The notes under the pieces were generated by a model, which saw nothing but the letters and a program-made list of their open reading frames with translations, searched no databases and had not been told where the DNA came from. A DNA stretch of 64,000 bases from Chloroflexota bacterium (GTDB taxonomy: Bacteria; Chloroflexota; Limnocylindria; Limnocylindrales; CSP1-4). The DNA lies in the NCBI GenBank assembly GCA_005883615.1, contig VBEC01000023.1:38891-102890 (forward strand). Direction: 5' to 3'. The position numbers and the translations under genes are program-made. The first letter of the stretch is position 1. Every line of letters starts with the position of its first letter. This document shows, in pieces, positions 1 through 7,965 of this stretch.

Positions 1-742
1 GGCGCCGTGGCAACTCGACCTGGACGATGCCGCTGAGCAGGTAGGAAAGCACGGTTGGATCGTCCGGGATGGTCAGGCGTCGGGCGGCTTCATCCAGGCG
101 AGCCATCTGCTCGGGATCGCGAAGATCGCCAGAGGCGAAGCCCGCGGCCGGCTCACCCGGCCCGCCGCGCAGCGGATCCCCCTCGAGGAGGCCGGCCTCC
201 TCGTCGGACGCGCCCTCCAGGAAGGCGGCCTCGCGCAGCTCGTTGGGATCGACCTGCTCCGGATCCTCCTCGACGACGTCGACCTCCACCTGGACGTCGA
301 GCTCCTCGACCGTCTCCCCCTCCTGGGGCTGCATCAACTCGAGATAGGTGATGAATCGCCGCGTGACGCGATCGGTCAGCCGGCGCGCCTCCTTGACGTC
401 CCCGATGACCTCGTCCAGTGGTGATACATCGCCAACGAGGTATGGCTCTCGATCCGTGTTGACATCGTCGATCGAAAACCTGCGTGTGCCGACGACCAGG
501 AGATCAAAGCGGCCGTCCTCATGGCGGCCGGCCTCGCGGATCTCCGCCAGCGTCCCGACCCCCGCCAGCGCCAGCCCGCCGCCGCCGACTTCGCGGCCTT
601 CTCGAATCAGGACGACCCCGAACGGCGAGCCCTCGGCAAGGCAGCGTTCGGTCATCTCGCGGTAGCGTGGCTCGAAGATGTGGAGCGGCAGCGCGACTCC
701 GGGGCAGAGGACCGTATGGAGCGGGAAGAGCGGGACCTCCAT
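1..742 (-). CDS. Lon N-terminal (substrate-binding) domain protein, 3' end outside window
   Basis: The minus frame is open from an ATG at 742 to the window edge, giving 247 codons without a stop. The N-terminus reads MEVPLFPLHTVLCPGVALPL followed by HIFEPRYREM, the signature of the PUA-like Lon N-domain found alone in LON substrate-binding proteins as well as in Lon itself. An acidic stretch rich in Glu, Asp and Val follows near residues 125-150, then an alpha-helical region. Stand-alone proteins of this family are about 200-230 residues, so this one is somewhat long or nearly complete. No AAA or protease domain is visible, but the C-terminus is cut off. A TAGACT hexamer lies 10 nt upstream of the ATG. 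Confidence 0.8.
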   Translation of the reverse strand, partial: MEVPLFPLHTVLCPGVALPLHIFEPRYREMTERCLAEGSPFGVVLIREGREVGGGGLALAGVGTLAEIREAGRHEDGRFDLLVVGTRRFSIDDVNTDREPYLVGDVSPLDEVIGDVKEARRLTDRVTRRFITYLELMQPQEGETVEELDVQVEVDVVEEDPEQVDPNELREAAFLEGASDEEAGLLEGDPLRGGPGEPAAGFASGDLRDPEQMARLDEAARRLTIPDDPTVLSYLLSGIVQVELPRR

Positions 743-798
743 ATGCCCGGCCAGTCTACGCGGGAGGCGTTCCGAGCCTGGGCCGGTTCCATGGCGGC

Positions 799-835
799 CA
801 AAAGGGAAGCCGCCGGTGGTCGGGCCGGCGGCTTC
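799..835 (-). terminator. Intrinsic terminator downstream of erpA
   Basis: An 11-bp perfect stem pairs 806-816 (GAAGCCGCCGG) with 825-835 around an 8-nt loop. Read on the minus strand it is followed by CCCTTTT (799-805). It lies 48 nt past the erpA stop codon, where a transcript from erpA should end before the Lon-domain gene. Confidence 0.75.
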
Positions 836-882
836 GGGGGAGTACGGAGACGACCGCTTCTGGCGGTCAGGTGGTCACGACG

Positions 883-1263
883 TCAGTGGGCGCAGCTCCG
901 GGCGCTGCCAGAGTCGTCGGCGGTTCGGAACGAGGAGCCGCAGCCGCACGCCGCGACCGCGTTGGGGTTGTTGACCGTGAAGCCGGCGCCCATCAGGGTG
1001 TCGACGTAGTCGATCTGCGAACCCTGCAGGAGGTCGACGCTCTTGCCGTCGACGTATACGCGCACGCCATTGGCCTGCAGCACGCGGTCCTCGTCGGTGG
1101 GGGCATCCTCGAGCATCATCCCGTAGCGGAACCCGCTGCAGCCGCCGCTGTATACGTAGACCCGCAGGCCGATGTGCGGATTCGCTTCTTCGGCGGTGAG
1201 CTCGCGGAGCTTCGTCGCCGCTGCGTCGGTCAGGCTCACGACCGTTGGCTGGGGGTCGATCAT
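883..1263 (-). CDS. erpA: Iron-sulfur cluster insertion protein ErpA/IscA (HesB family)
   Basis: A-type carrier that accepts or delivers Fe-S clusters to apoproteins. The 126-residue product has the three family cysteines: C42 in GGCSGF and C106 and C108 in CGCGSS. The rest follows the HesB fold, with the start of the family at residues 8-25 (VSLTDAAATKLRE). There is a non-conserved tail of about 16 residues after the last cysteine pair. The gene stands alone on the minus strand, with a strong terminator downstream and about 130 nt between it and the thiolase gene. A longer frame overlaps here but lacks the family signature. The Suf genes in this window lie 45 kb away, so this carrier is not part of their operon. 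Confidence 0.93.
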   Translation of the reverse strand: MIDPQPTVVSLTDAAATKLRELTAEEANPHIGLRVYVYSGGCSGFRYGMMLEDAPTDEDRVLQANGVRVYVDGKSVDLLQGSQIDYVDTLMGAGFTVNNPNAVAACGCGSSFRTADDSGSARSCAH

Positions 1264-1393
1264 TTCCGGAGAGCTCCTTCGACGGGAGGTTCGAGTGCGC
1301 GGTCGCGTAGCGACCGCTCAAATCGTACGCAACGCAACTGATTTCGGCAAGGCCCCCTCAGTACCCCGGATTGTCGCACGCGCGGGCCAACAG

Positions 1394-2623
1394 CTAGGCC
1401 TCCACGTTCTCTACGACCGTCGCGATTCCCTGCCCCACACCAATGCACATCGTGGCAAGCCCGTAGCGCCCGCCACGCAGTCGCAACTCGTGCACCAGCA
1501 TGGTCACGAGGCGACCGCCGCTCGATCCGAGGGGATGCCCCAGCGCGATCGCACCCCCGTTCACGTTGACCCTCGTCGGGTCCAGCTCGAGCTCGTTGAT
1601 GCACACGATCGATTGGCTCGCAAAGGCCTCGTTCAGCTCGACCAGGTCCACATCCTTCACTGTCAGGCCCGCTCGCGCGAGCGCCTTCCGTGTGGCCGGG
1701 ATCGGCCCGATACCCATGACTGCCGGGTCGACCCCCGCCACGGCCGTCGAAAGGATCCTGGCCATCGGCTTCAGCCCGAGCGCTCGCGCCCTTTCGGCCT
1801 CGACCACGAGCACGGCGGAGGCGCCGTCATTGATGCCGGACGAGTTCCCGGCCGTGACGGTGCCGCCCTCTCGGAAGGCCGGCTTCAAGTGGCCCAACCC
1901 TTCGCGGGAGGTGTCTGCTCGGGGAGGCTCGTCGCGCGACACCAGCACCGGATCGCCTCGGCGCTGGGGCACCGGAACAGGGACTATCTGGGCGTCGAAG
2001 CGGCCCTCCTCGATCGCGGCCAGCGCGCGTCGTTGGCTCTCGAGCGCGAACCCGTCCTGCAGGTCACGGCCGACCTCCCAGCGTTCGGCCACGTTCTCGG
2101 CTGTCTCGCCCATCGAGTAGGGGTAGTGCATCGACGCGAGCTTTGGGTTGACGAGCCGCCAGCCGAGGGTCGTGTCGAAGACCTCGCGGTTGCCCCGATC
2201 GAAAGCTGCCTCCGGCTTGGCCATGACGTAGGGCGCACGGGTCATTGATTCGACGCCACCGGCGATGAACACATCGCCGTCGGCCACCGCGATCGCATGG
2301 GCAGCCGAGTTGATTGCCTGGAGCCCGCTCCCGCACAGCCGATTGACGGTCAGACCGCCGATCTCCACAGGCAGTCCAGCCAGGAGCAGCGCCATGCGCG
2401 CCACGTCGCGGTTGTCCTCACCGGCCTGGTTGGCGCAACCGAGGATGACGTCCTCGACGAGGGCCGGATCGATCCCGGACCGGTCGACTACCGCACGCAC
2501 GACGAGCGCGGCTAGATCATCCGGTCGGACCGCAGCGAGAGCTCCGCCGTAGCGACCGATGGGCGTGCGAACGGCCTCGACGATCCAGGCCTCGCGCACT
2601 GGTCGGTGCAGGTCTCGAGTCAC
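1394..2623 (-). CDS. paaJ: Thiolase, probable 3-oxoadipyl-CoA/3-oxo-5,6-dehydrosuberyl-CoA thiolase
   Basis: Thiolytic cleavage of a beta-ketoacyl-CoA. The 409-residue length is standard for the degradative thiolase family. The acylated nucleophile is C97 in RLCGSG, the histidine sits in [14 protein letters not shown] near residue 355, and the second cysteine is in MCIGVGQG near residue 393. Start is GTG at 2623, six nt after TACAAT. The neighbourhood (paaA-D, paaF, paaG, paaH on the same strand) supports the PaaJ role in the last step of phenylacetate catabolism, giving acetyl-CoA and succinyl-CoA. A general fadA-type function cannot be excluded from sequence alone. Confidence 0.85.
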   Translation of the reverse strand: MTRDLHRPVREAWIVEAVRTPIGRYGGALAAVRPDDLAALVVRAVVDRSGIDPALVEDVILGCANQAGEDNRDVARMALLLAGLPVEIGGLTVNRLCGSGLQAINSAAHAIAVADGDVFIAGGVESMTRAPYVMAKPEAAFDRGNREVFDTTLGWRLVNPKLASMHYPYSMGETAENVAERWEVGRDLQDGFALESQRRALAAIEEGRFDAQIVPVPVPQRRGDPVLVSRDEPPRADTSREGLGHLKPAFREGGTVTAGNSSGINDGASAVLVVEAERARALGLKPMARILSTAVAGVDPAVMGIGPIPATRKALARAGLTVKDVDLVELNEAFASQSIVCINELELDPTRVNVNGGAIALGHPLGSSGGRLVTMLVHELRLRGGRYGLATMCIGVGQGIATVVENVEA

Positions 2624-2629
2624 CGCCCG

Positions 2630-2635
2630 ATTGTA
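2630..2635 (-). promoter_or_regulatory. -10-like TACAAT, 6 nt before the paaJ GTG
   Basis: Minus-strand TACAAT ends six bases before the GTG of the thiolase gene, too close for a Shine-Dalgarno leader. It implies a leaderless transcript and a promoter separate from that of the upstream lipoprotein gene. Confidence 0.5.
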
Positions 2636-2645
2636 GTAGGGGATC

Positions 2646-2677
2646 GGCTCAGCCCCGGCGAATGCCGGGGCCGAGCC
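2646..2677 (-). terminator. Strong hairpin after the lipoprotein gene, no U-tract
   Basis: GGCTC (2646-2650) and GCCCCGGC (2652-2659) pair with GCCGGGGC (2664-2671) and GAGCC (2673-2677) around a GAAT loop, with one mismatch (A2651/C2672). It lies between the lipoprotein stop and the paaJ promoter. There is no T-run, so it is either a weak terminator or an mRNA-stabilising hairpin. Confidence 0.5.
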
Positions 2678-2701
2678 GCAGGCCCCGAGTGAGTCGCTGA
2701 G

Positions 2702-3355
2702 TCAGGGCAGCTTGCTGAAGACCTCGTTCAGCAGAGCGTCCGAATCCGCCTGCACGAAGAACATGACGTCGCCGTGGGCGTACACGTAGGTCGGCTTCGT
2801 TTCGCTCGGGTCCACGACCTTCTTGACCGACTTCCCGCTCATCGACGCGTCGCTCACAGTCGTGCCCGGATTGGCCTTTTGCCCGGCCTGGATGAACGCC
2901 GACACGACGTTGTTGGCGTCGGCTCCGTTCACGCGGAAGGCGCCGATCGTCACGCCGCTGTCCGTGCTCGCCGCGACCGCGAAGCTGACGTCGTTCGGGG
3001 ATTTTCCGATCTGGCCGAGGGCATCCTGAAGCTCCTGCGAGCCGGACGCGCCGCTCGAAAAGGCTCCGGCACCCTGGAAGCTGAACTTCTGCAGCGTCGT
3101 ACCGCCTACCTGGTCGGGCAGCATGGCTTCCAGCGCGGCGTCGCCGTGGAGGCTGAGCGACGGCAGCACGCCGGCCGACGCACTCGCGGCGGCGGGCGAC
3201 GGGCTGGACGCCGAAGCGGGACTCGGCGACGGACTCGCCGAGGTCGCCGACGGCGAGGTCACTGCAGCCGGGCTGGGCGAGGCGGCGCCGCTGCAGGCGG
3301 CCAGGGCGAGGCCGAGCGTGGCCCCGAGGACGAGAACAGACCGGGATCGGCGCAT
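2702..3355 (-). CDS. Putative secreted lipoprotein, function unknown
   Basis: The 217-residue product starts with a lipoprotein signal peptide: MRRSRS, a hydrophobic run, then the lipobox LALAAC with Cys21. Residues 22-65 are a low-complexity Ser/Ala/Pro linker. The mature domain of about 150 residues contains no motif I recognise. A purine-rich GGGGGAG precedes the ATG at usual spacing, unlike its leaderless neighbours. It sits between paaH and paaJ on the same strand but does not overlap either, and nothing in it suggests an enzymatic role in the pathway. A surface solute-binding or stress lipoprotein is possible. Confidence 0.75.
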   Translation of the reverse strand: MRRSRSVLVLGATLGLALAACSGAASPSPAAVTSPSATSASPSPSPASASSPSPAAASASAGVLPSLSLHGDAALEAMLPDQVGGTTLQKFSFQGAGAFSSGASGSQELQDALGQIGKSPNDVSFAVAASTDSGVTIGAFRVNGADANNVVSAFIQAGQKANPGTTVSDASMSGKSVKKVVDPSETKPTYVYAHGDVMFFVQADSDALLNEVFSKLP

Positions 3356-3448
3356 GGAATCTCCCCCAGAGTTGGGCTGAGTCGGGCTCGCTGGACGCGA
3401 GCGGATCAGAGGATCCTAGCCGGGCGGGCCGATTGCGTCACTTCCGGC

Positions 3449-4642
3449 TCAAGAGGCGGCAATCAGCGCCGGGGCGGGCGTGAAGCGTGGACCGAGACGC
3501 TCCGACAGCGCCTCAAGCCCAGAAAGCACCGCCGATCGGCCACCGAGCAGCTTTGCCTGCTCGAAGGGGCCCCGGGGGTGCCCCGCGCCAAGCCGGAGCG
3601 CCAGGTCGATGTCGGCACGCGTCGCGACCCGTTCGCCGAGGGCGAAGTAGGCCTCGTTAACAACGGCCAGCACGATCCGTTCGACGATCGCGGCCGCCCC
3701 TGGAGCGGAGGCCGGCCGCCGTTGGAAGCCCCGACCTGGACCGAGCGGCGCGCCGTCAGCCGCGTACCGATAGAAACCCTCACCGGCCTTCCGGCCGAAC
3801 CGGCCTTCCTCTGCCAGCCGGGCCTGCGTCGCCGATGGCTGGAAGCGCGGCTCCCGATCGAAACGCTCGTACAGGCTGGTCGCGACGGCCAGGTTCACGT
3901 CGATCCCGATCAGGTCCATCAACGCGAAGGGTCCCATCGGAAAGCCCGCATCGACGATGGCGCGATCGATCTGCTCCACGCTCGCCTCGTCCTCGTCAAG
4001 CATGCGCAGCGCCTCGAGGGTGAACGGTCGATTGACGCGGTTGACCACGAAGCCGGGCGCGTCGGAGCTGCGAATTGGCGTCTTGCCCCAGGTCGTGACG
4101 GCCTCGGTCGCGAGGGTGGCCACTTCGTTGGCCGTATTCGAGCCGGCCACGACCTCCACGAGTTTCATGACGGGCGCGGGATTGAAGAAATGGAGGCCGA
4201 GCACACGCTCCGGATGCGCCGTCGCTGCAGAGATCGCCTCGATCGAGAGCGCGCTGGTGTTGGTCGCCAGGAGAGTCTCCGGCGACGATGACTCGTCGAG
4301 GCGACGAAAGAGTGTGCGTTTGAGCTCGAGGTCCTCGATCGCCGCCTCGATCACCAGGTCGGCTTCGACGGCCAGCCCGTCGATGGACGTGATCTCGCGC
4401 ATCCTCGACAGGCGCTCGCCCAGCCAGGCTGCCTGATCGTCCTCGTCGATGCCCAGCTTGGTCATCCGGCGCCGAAGCCCATCCTTGATCCGCTGGCGAC
4501 CTCCACGCGTCGCCTCGGCGTCGACGTCGTAGATCGCAACCTCGTGGCCCGCCTCGAGTGCCACCTGGGCGATTCCGGCGCCCATCGTCCCGGACCCGAC
4601 CACCCCGATCAACCATCCGTTGGGGCCGTCCCGATCGCCCAT
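3449..4642 (-). CDS. paaH: 3-hydroxyacyl-CoA dehydrogenase (PaaH)
   Basis: NAD-dependent oxidation of a 3-hydroxyacyl-CoA; in this setting 3-hydroxyadipyl-CoA to 3-oxoadipyl-CoA. The Rossmann GxGxxG is in VVGSGTMGAG near residues 14-22. LGLHFFNPAP carries the catalytic His near residue 145, and DAPGFVVNRV starts the dimerisation domain. A second C-terminal domain copy, starting around residue 300 with the NEAYFALGE segment, gives 397 residues, as in PaaH-type two-domain enzymes. I chose ATG 4642 because the conserved N-terminus begins there; the open frame extends further upstream with no family similarity. It lies 10 nt after the paaD stop, so it is likely co-transcribed with paaABCD. Confidence 0.9.
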   Translation of the reverse strand: MGDRDGPNGWLIGVVGSGTMGAGIAQVALEAGHEVAIYDVDAEATRGGRQRIKDGLRRRMTKLGIDEDDQAAWLGERLSRMREITSIDGLAVEADLVIEAAIEDLELKRTLFRRLDESSSPETLLATNTSALSIEAISAATAHPERVLGLHFFNPAPVMKLVEVVAGSNTANEVATLATEAVTTWGKTPIRSSDAPGFVVNRVNRPFTLEALRMLDEDEASVEQIDRAIVDAGFPMGPFALMDLIGIDVNLAVATSLYERFDREPRFQPSATQARLAEEGRFGRKAGEGFYRYAADGAPLGPGRGFQRRPASAPGAAAIVERIVLAVVNEAYFALGERVATRADIDLALRLGAGHPRGPFEQAKLLGGRSAVLSGLEALSERLGPRFTPAPALIAAS

Positions 4643-4652
4643 CCGGCCGCCC

Positions 4653-5156
4653 TCAGACGGACTTGAACTGCTCGAAAGGCTGCCGGCAGTTCGTGCAGTA
4701 GTAGATCGAGCGGCACACAGTCGGGCCGAATGCGTTCTCGAGGACCGTGCGGCGGGAGCCGCAGTACGGGCAGGCAGTGGCGGGCAGGAGCGGAATGATG
4801 TCCGCCACTGCGCCCACCGGTCCGGGCGGTCCGAAGCCGCTGCCCCGCAGGCGTCGGCGCCCCTCGGGGGTGATCCGGTCGCTGGTCCACGGGACTTCGA
4901 AGGTGACGTCGACCTCGACCCGCCGCGCAAGGCCCGCCAGCCGCTCCTGAATTGCATTCCGCATCGCGTCGATTGCCGGGCAGCCTATGAACGTCGGCAG
5001 AATCTCGATGCGGATCGCGCCGGGAGACGTCTCGATGCGATGGACGATGCCCAGGTCAACGACCGAGACGGCCGGAATCTCCGGATCCATGACCTCGCCG
5101 AGCGCGGCCAGGATCTGCCGCTCGTCAAGGGTGGCGGCAGCTGTTGGGGTCACCAC
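4653..5156 (-). CDS. paaD: Phenylacetyl-CoA 1,2-epoxidase accessory protein PaaD (DUF59 plus zinc ribbon)
   Basis: Assists maturation of the Paa monooxygenase complex, probably in Fe-S delivery. The 167-residue product has the MIP18/DUF59 core (GEVMDPEIPAVSVVDLGIVH, then PTFIGCPAID with the conserved Cys). A C-terminal zinc ribbon follows, with CPYCGS near residue 130 and CRSIYYCTNC near residue 150, ending FEQFKSV. This arrangement is diagnostic of PaaD rather than a generic SufT-like protein. Start is GTG at 5156, inside the last codons of paaC (7-nt overlap), which indicates translational coupling. Confidence 0.92.
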   Translation of the reverse strand: MVTPTAAATLDERQILAALGEVMDPEIPAVSVVDLGIVHRIETSPGAIRIEILPTFIGCPAIDAMRNAIQERLAGLARRVEVDVTFEVPWTSDRITPEGRRRLRGSGFGPPGPVGAVADIIPLLPATACPYCGSRRTVLENAFGPTVCRSIYYCTNCRQPFEQFKSV

Positions 5157-5935
5157 GTCGCGCCTCGATCGAGCTGCCTAACCGATGTGAATTCGCCGTG
5201 CAGCCAGCGGAATGCGTCGGAGTGATTGGTGCGCGCACGGTCCGGGTCCCGGGTGGGCGGAAGTGGCGGCAAGTCGAAGCGAGCGAACGTCGGCGCGAGG
5301 GATGCCCGCCAGCGAGCCTCGAGCTCGGCCAGAGGCGCCGCCACGATGGCCGCCATCTCGAGTGCCAGCTCGGTCGGCAGCGGCGACAGAACGGTGCCGG
5401 CATCCGGGCCCATCTGTTCGAGTGCATCGAGGAGACGTCCTCGAGCCTCGCCGCCGGAGCCCGCCAGGCGCTCGAACCAGGTCGTCACGTGCATGACGTG
5501 ATAGCGCTCCTCCCGGCGGACCTTGTCCACCACCTCGCGCAACGGAACGAACGACGAATTGGCCAGGGCCTCGAGGCGTACGGCATCGGCCGTGTCGTAC
5601 AGGAAGCGGCGCGCGATGGTGTGCGCCCAGTCGCCCCGCGGATGGTCGAGTAGCCGGGCGTGGTAATAGCCCTCGGGCGGGCGATCGAAGGCGATCGCGT
5701 CGGCGTCGCGGCCGTCGGCCACGACATCGGCCAACAGGCGGTACAAGGCCTGGGCGTGCCCCAGCTCGTCCTGGGCGAGGGAGCTCATGGCCACGTCCTC
5801 TTCGAGGAGCGGCGCAATCCCCGTCCACTCGGAGTCGCTGAAGCCGATGACGAACTCGTCGTCCGCCATCGAGAGCAGCAGCAGCGACAGGGCGTTGCGT
5901 GTGGCCGGAACCAGGTCCGCGCCCGCCGTTGTCAT
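5150..5935 (-). CDS. paaC: Phenylacetyl-CoA 1,2-epoxidase structural subunit PaaC
   Basis: Structural partner of the catalytic PaaA subunit in the soluble di-iron phenylacetyl-CoA epoxidase. The 261-residue product is a ferritin-like helical protein containing SLAQDELGHAQALYRLL and REERYHVMHVTTW, the PaaC pattern. The ATG at 5935 overlaps the paaB stop (ATGA). An open frame continues upstream of this ATG but is only the antisense of unrelated frames. Order A-B-C-D on the minus strand is the conserved one. The reductase PaaE, normally next in the operon, is absent; paaH follows instead. Confidence 0.93.
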   Translation of the reverse strand: MTTAGADLVPATRNALSLLLLSMADDEFVIGFSDSEWTGIAPLLEEDVAMSSLAQDELGHAQALYRLLADVVADGRDADAIAFDRPPEGYYHARLLDHPRGDWAHTIARRFLYDTADAVRLEALANSSFVPLREVVDKVRREERYHVMHVTTWFERLAGSGGEARGRLLDALEQMGPDAGTVLSPLPTELALEMAAIVAAPLAELEARWRASLAPTFARFDLPPLPPTRDPDRARTNHSDAFRWLHGEFTSVRQLDRGATW

Positions 5936-6336
5936 CCTTCGTGACTCTTCCGTGTCGGGGGCGGTGCACTGCGAGGCCGTCCGCCCGAGGGCTTCTCCTG
6001 GCCTGAGCGTTCGCGTGCTGCCGCCAGCTTGTCGCGCATGACGTAGCCGCCCGGCTTCTTGAAGGACCGGTCCAGTGGTGGCTGGAGGAGGTCCGGGTCG
6101 TCGAGCTCGCGAATGTCCGAGCGGCGAACGACCCACAGCCTGATGCTCTCTTGCCGCCTGCCGTACATTTCGCGCGCGTAGTGGACCGCCAGCTCACCGT
6201 CGGGCGCCATGACACTGCCACCGTGGCGCATCGCGTCGCCTTCCTTCTCCTGGCGGAATACCTCGAACGGTTCGAGCAGCGCCCCGTCCCCAGCCGATTC
6301 CCCCGCCGGCGGCAGGTAGCTGCCGTGCTCCGTCAC
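5932..6336 (-). CDS. paaB: Phenylacetyl-CoA 1,2-epoxidase subunit PaaB
   Basis: Small bridging subunit of the PaaABC(E) complex. The conserved core is EPFEVFRQEKEGDAMRHGGS followed by LAVHYAREMYGRRQE, ending in a short basic tail. Length is 134 residues when started at GTG 6336. That start overlaps the paaA stop as GTGA, and the gene ends with an ATGA overlap into paaC, so translation is coupled on both sides. A longer open frame upstream has no similarity and lies antisense within paaA. Residues 1-20 before the core are non-conserved. Confidence 0.92.
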   Translation of the reverse strand: MTEHGSYLPPAGESAGDGALLEPFEVFRQEKEGDAMRHGGSVMAPDGELAVHYAREMYGRRQESIRLWVVRRSDIRELDDPDLLQPPLDRSFKKPGGYVMRDKLAAARERSGQEKPSGGRPRSAPPPTRKSHEG

Positions 6337-7175
6337 GCTGCGGCTCCTCTGGCACCAAGCACGATCGCACGGACCCACGCCGTGTCCGCCCAGTTCTCTC
6401 GCCGGAAGGCCAGACGTTCCTGGGACCTGGGCCCGTGGTTGGTGACCACGGTGCGCAGCTCCTGCCAGTCCGGCTCGGAGTAATGCCAGACGCCATCTTC
6501 CCGGTCGCGTCGCAGCTCGGGATCCGGCAAAGTCAGGCCCAGCTCCCACACACGAGGCACGTAGATCGAAAGAAATTCCTGGCGCAGCTCCTCCGACGTC
6601 TTGGCCTTGATCCGCCAGTAGATATCGCGGTCCCTGGCGCGATCGCTGCGCGGGCCGTGCATCTGCATGAGGGGGCCCCACCAGCGATCGAGCGCCTCCT
6701 GGACCATGTCGCGCTGGGCCTGCGTCCCGTTGACCATCGTCACCACGACGTCCCGGCCGTGCATGATGTGGACCGACTCCTCCCAGCAGATCTTGCGCAT
6801 CGTCCGGGCGTACGGCGCATAGCTCGAGTCACGCAGCGCCTGCTGAGCCACGATCGCAGCGGCGTCCACGAGCCACGCGATGACACCCACGTCGGCCCAG
6901 CTCCGGGTCGGATAGTGGAAGACGTTGTGGAACTTGGTCTTGCCGGCGAGCAGGTCCTCGATCATCTGCCCGCGCGACTTTCCGAGGTCCTCCGCCACGC
7001 GGTACAGAAGCTGGGCATGACCGACCTCGTCCTGGACCTTGGCGGTCAGGGCCAGCTTCCTGCGAAGGGTCGGTGCCCGGAGGATCCACTCGCGCTCGGG
7101 CAGGACGCCCATGAGCTCCGAATTCGCGTGCATCTCGACGAAGCGCAGGACGCCCTGCCGGTATTCGTCGGGCAT
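6333..7175 (-). CDS. paaA: Phenylacetyl-CoA 1,2-epoxidase catalytic subunit PaaA, 5' end frameshifted
   Basis: Catalytic di-iron monooxygenase subunit that epoxidises the ring of phenylacetyl-CoA. Iron-ligand motifs are intact: VQDEVGHAQLLYR and CWEESVHIMHG. The frame starts at MPDEYRQG. In PaaA proteins this segment is preceded by about 20-30 residues ending in DWMPDEYR. Here the codons just before the ATG do read EAGDW in the same frame, but an in-frame TGA follows 20 codons upstream of the ATG with no start codon between. The natural start is an ATG at 7276 in another frame (see the 7176-7276 entry). A one-base deletion, real or from sequencing, near 7186-7195 is the simplest explanation. 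Confidence 0.9.
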   Translation of the reverse strand: MPDEYRQGVLRFVEMHANSELMGVLPEREWILRAPTLRRKLALTAKVQDEVGHAQLLYRVAEDLGKSRGQMIEDLLAGKTKFHNVFHYPTRSWADVGVIAWLVDAAAIVAQQALRDSSYAPYARTMRKICWEESVHIMHGRDVVVTMVNGTQAQRDMVQEALDRWWGPLMQMHGPRSDRARDRDIYWRIKAKTSEELRQEFLSIYVPRVWELGLTLPDPELRRDREDGVWHYSEPDWQELRTVVTNHGPRSQERLAFRRENWADTAWVRAIVLGARGAAA

Positions 7176-7276
7176 CCAGTCGCCGGCCTCCCGTCGTGAG
7201 GAAGGTCTTCGTTGAAAAGCAGGCGTCCCCGTTCACGCGACGAGAGGATCGGCTCCAACGAGATCGGGTCGGTCAT
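7176..7276 (-). other. Out-of-frame 5' segment of paaA
   Basis: An ATG at 7276 overlaps the TetR stop codon as ATGA, matching the coupling used by paaA/B and paaB/C. It opens MTDPISLEPILSSRERGRLL, then FNEDLPHDG. Adding one base around GGGAG (7190-7192) joins this frame to EAGDWMPDEYRQG of paaA, giving a full-length N-terminus. Without the shift the frame runs on as unrelated sequence into a stop. I read this as the lost 5' end of paaA. Confidence 0.65.
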
Positions 7277-7881
7277 CGGGCTTCCTCCAGGCTGGCTACG
7301 CGTGCGGCGCGAAGCGCAAGGTTCGTATACGTATCGGCGATCATCTCGGGCGACGATCGGCCATCCGGGCGATACCACGTCGCGATGCCGTTCAGGGCGC
7401 TCAGGATGAATGTCGCGGTGAGGACCGGGTCGCCTGGCTCGAATTCTCCGGAATCGACTCCCGCGCGGATGAGGTCCCGGACGCGTGCTTCGTATCGGTC
7501 GCGGCGGGCGAGCACGTCGGCGCGCCGACGGCCGTTCAGCTGGCGCCACTCATGGACGAACACGACCGCGGCACCCGGGTCCTCCATGATGACCCCCACG
7601 TGCCCGCGGACGAGTCCAGTAAGGCGCCCCGCCGCACTGCCCTCCGCCCGGGCAGCCGCATCGGCGGCGTCCTCGAATCGGGCTGCAGTCCGATCCACGA
7701 TGGACCACAGGACGTCTTCCTTCGATGCCACGTGCGCGTACAGGCTTGCGCCTCGCAGATCGAGCGCCCGCGCGATCTCGCGAACGCTCGTCGCCGCGTA
7801 GCCCCGTTCTCGAAAGAGGGCCGTCGCCACGTCGTCGATCTGCACACGCCGGGTTTCAGTCAGGCTGGAGTCTCCTAACAA
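7273..7881 (-). CDS. TetR-family transcriptional regulator, probable PaaR-type repressor
   Basis: DNA-binding repressor directly upstream of paaABCD. Residues 14-60 form the TetR helix-turn-helix, with ALFRERGYAATSVREIARAL followed by LRGASLYAHVASKEDVL. The C-terminal ligand domain is variable. The stop overlaps the paaA ATG (ATGA). The start is uncertain. The longest form begins TTG 7881, inside the palindromic operator. A better-spaced candidate is CTG 7863, eight nt after AGGAG, giving 196 residues and a normal TetR N-terminus. By analogy with PaaR it would release the operon when phenylacetyl-CoA binds; that is inference from position. Confidence 0.88.
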   Translation of the reverse strand: MLGDSSLTETRRVQIDDVATALFRERGYAATSVREIARALDLRGASLYAHVASKEDVLWSIVDRTAARFEDAADAAARAEGSAAGRLTGLVRGHVGVIMEDPGAAVVFVHEWRQLNGRRRADVLARRDRYEARVRDLIRAGVDSGEFEPGDPVLTATFILSALNGIATWYRPDGRSSPEMIADTYTNLALRAARVASLEEAR

Positions 7882-7892
7882 TCGTTCGTTAG
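7875..7892. promoter_or_regulatory. Imperfect palindrome, probable TetR/PaaR operator
   Basis: CTAACAATCGTTCGTTAG is an inverted repeat matching in 7 of 9 half-site positions, located exactly at the 5' end of the regulator gene. Either strand matches the PaaR consensus reported for Thermus, CNAACGNNCGTTNG (recalled, not looked up), with one mismatch. Its position predicts autoregulation and repression of the coupled paa genes. Confidence 0.7.
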
Positions 7893-7965
7893 GAGCACCT
7901 TAGTCCGCGCTATCCATGTGCGTCAACCGCCCACCGGATGCGGAGCAAGGCGGCGTACCGCCCGG

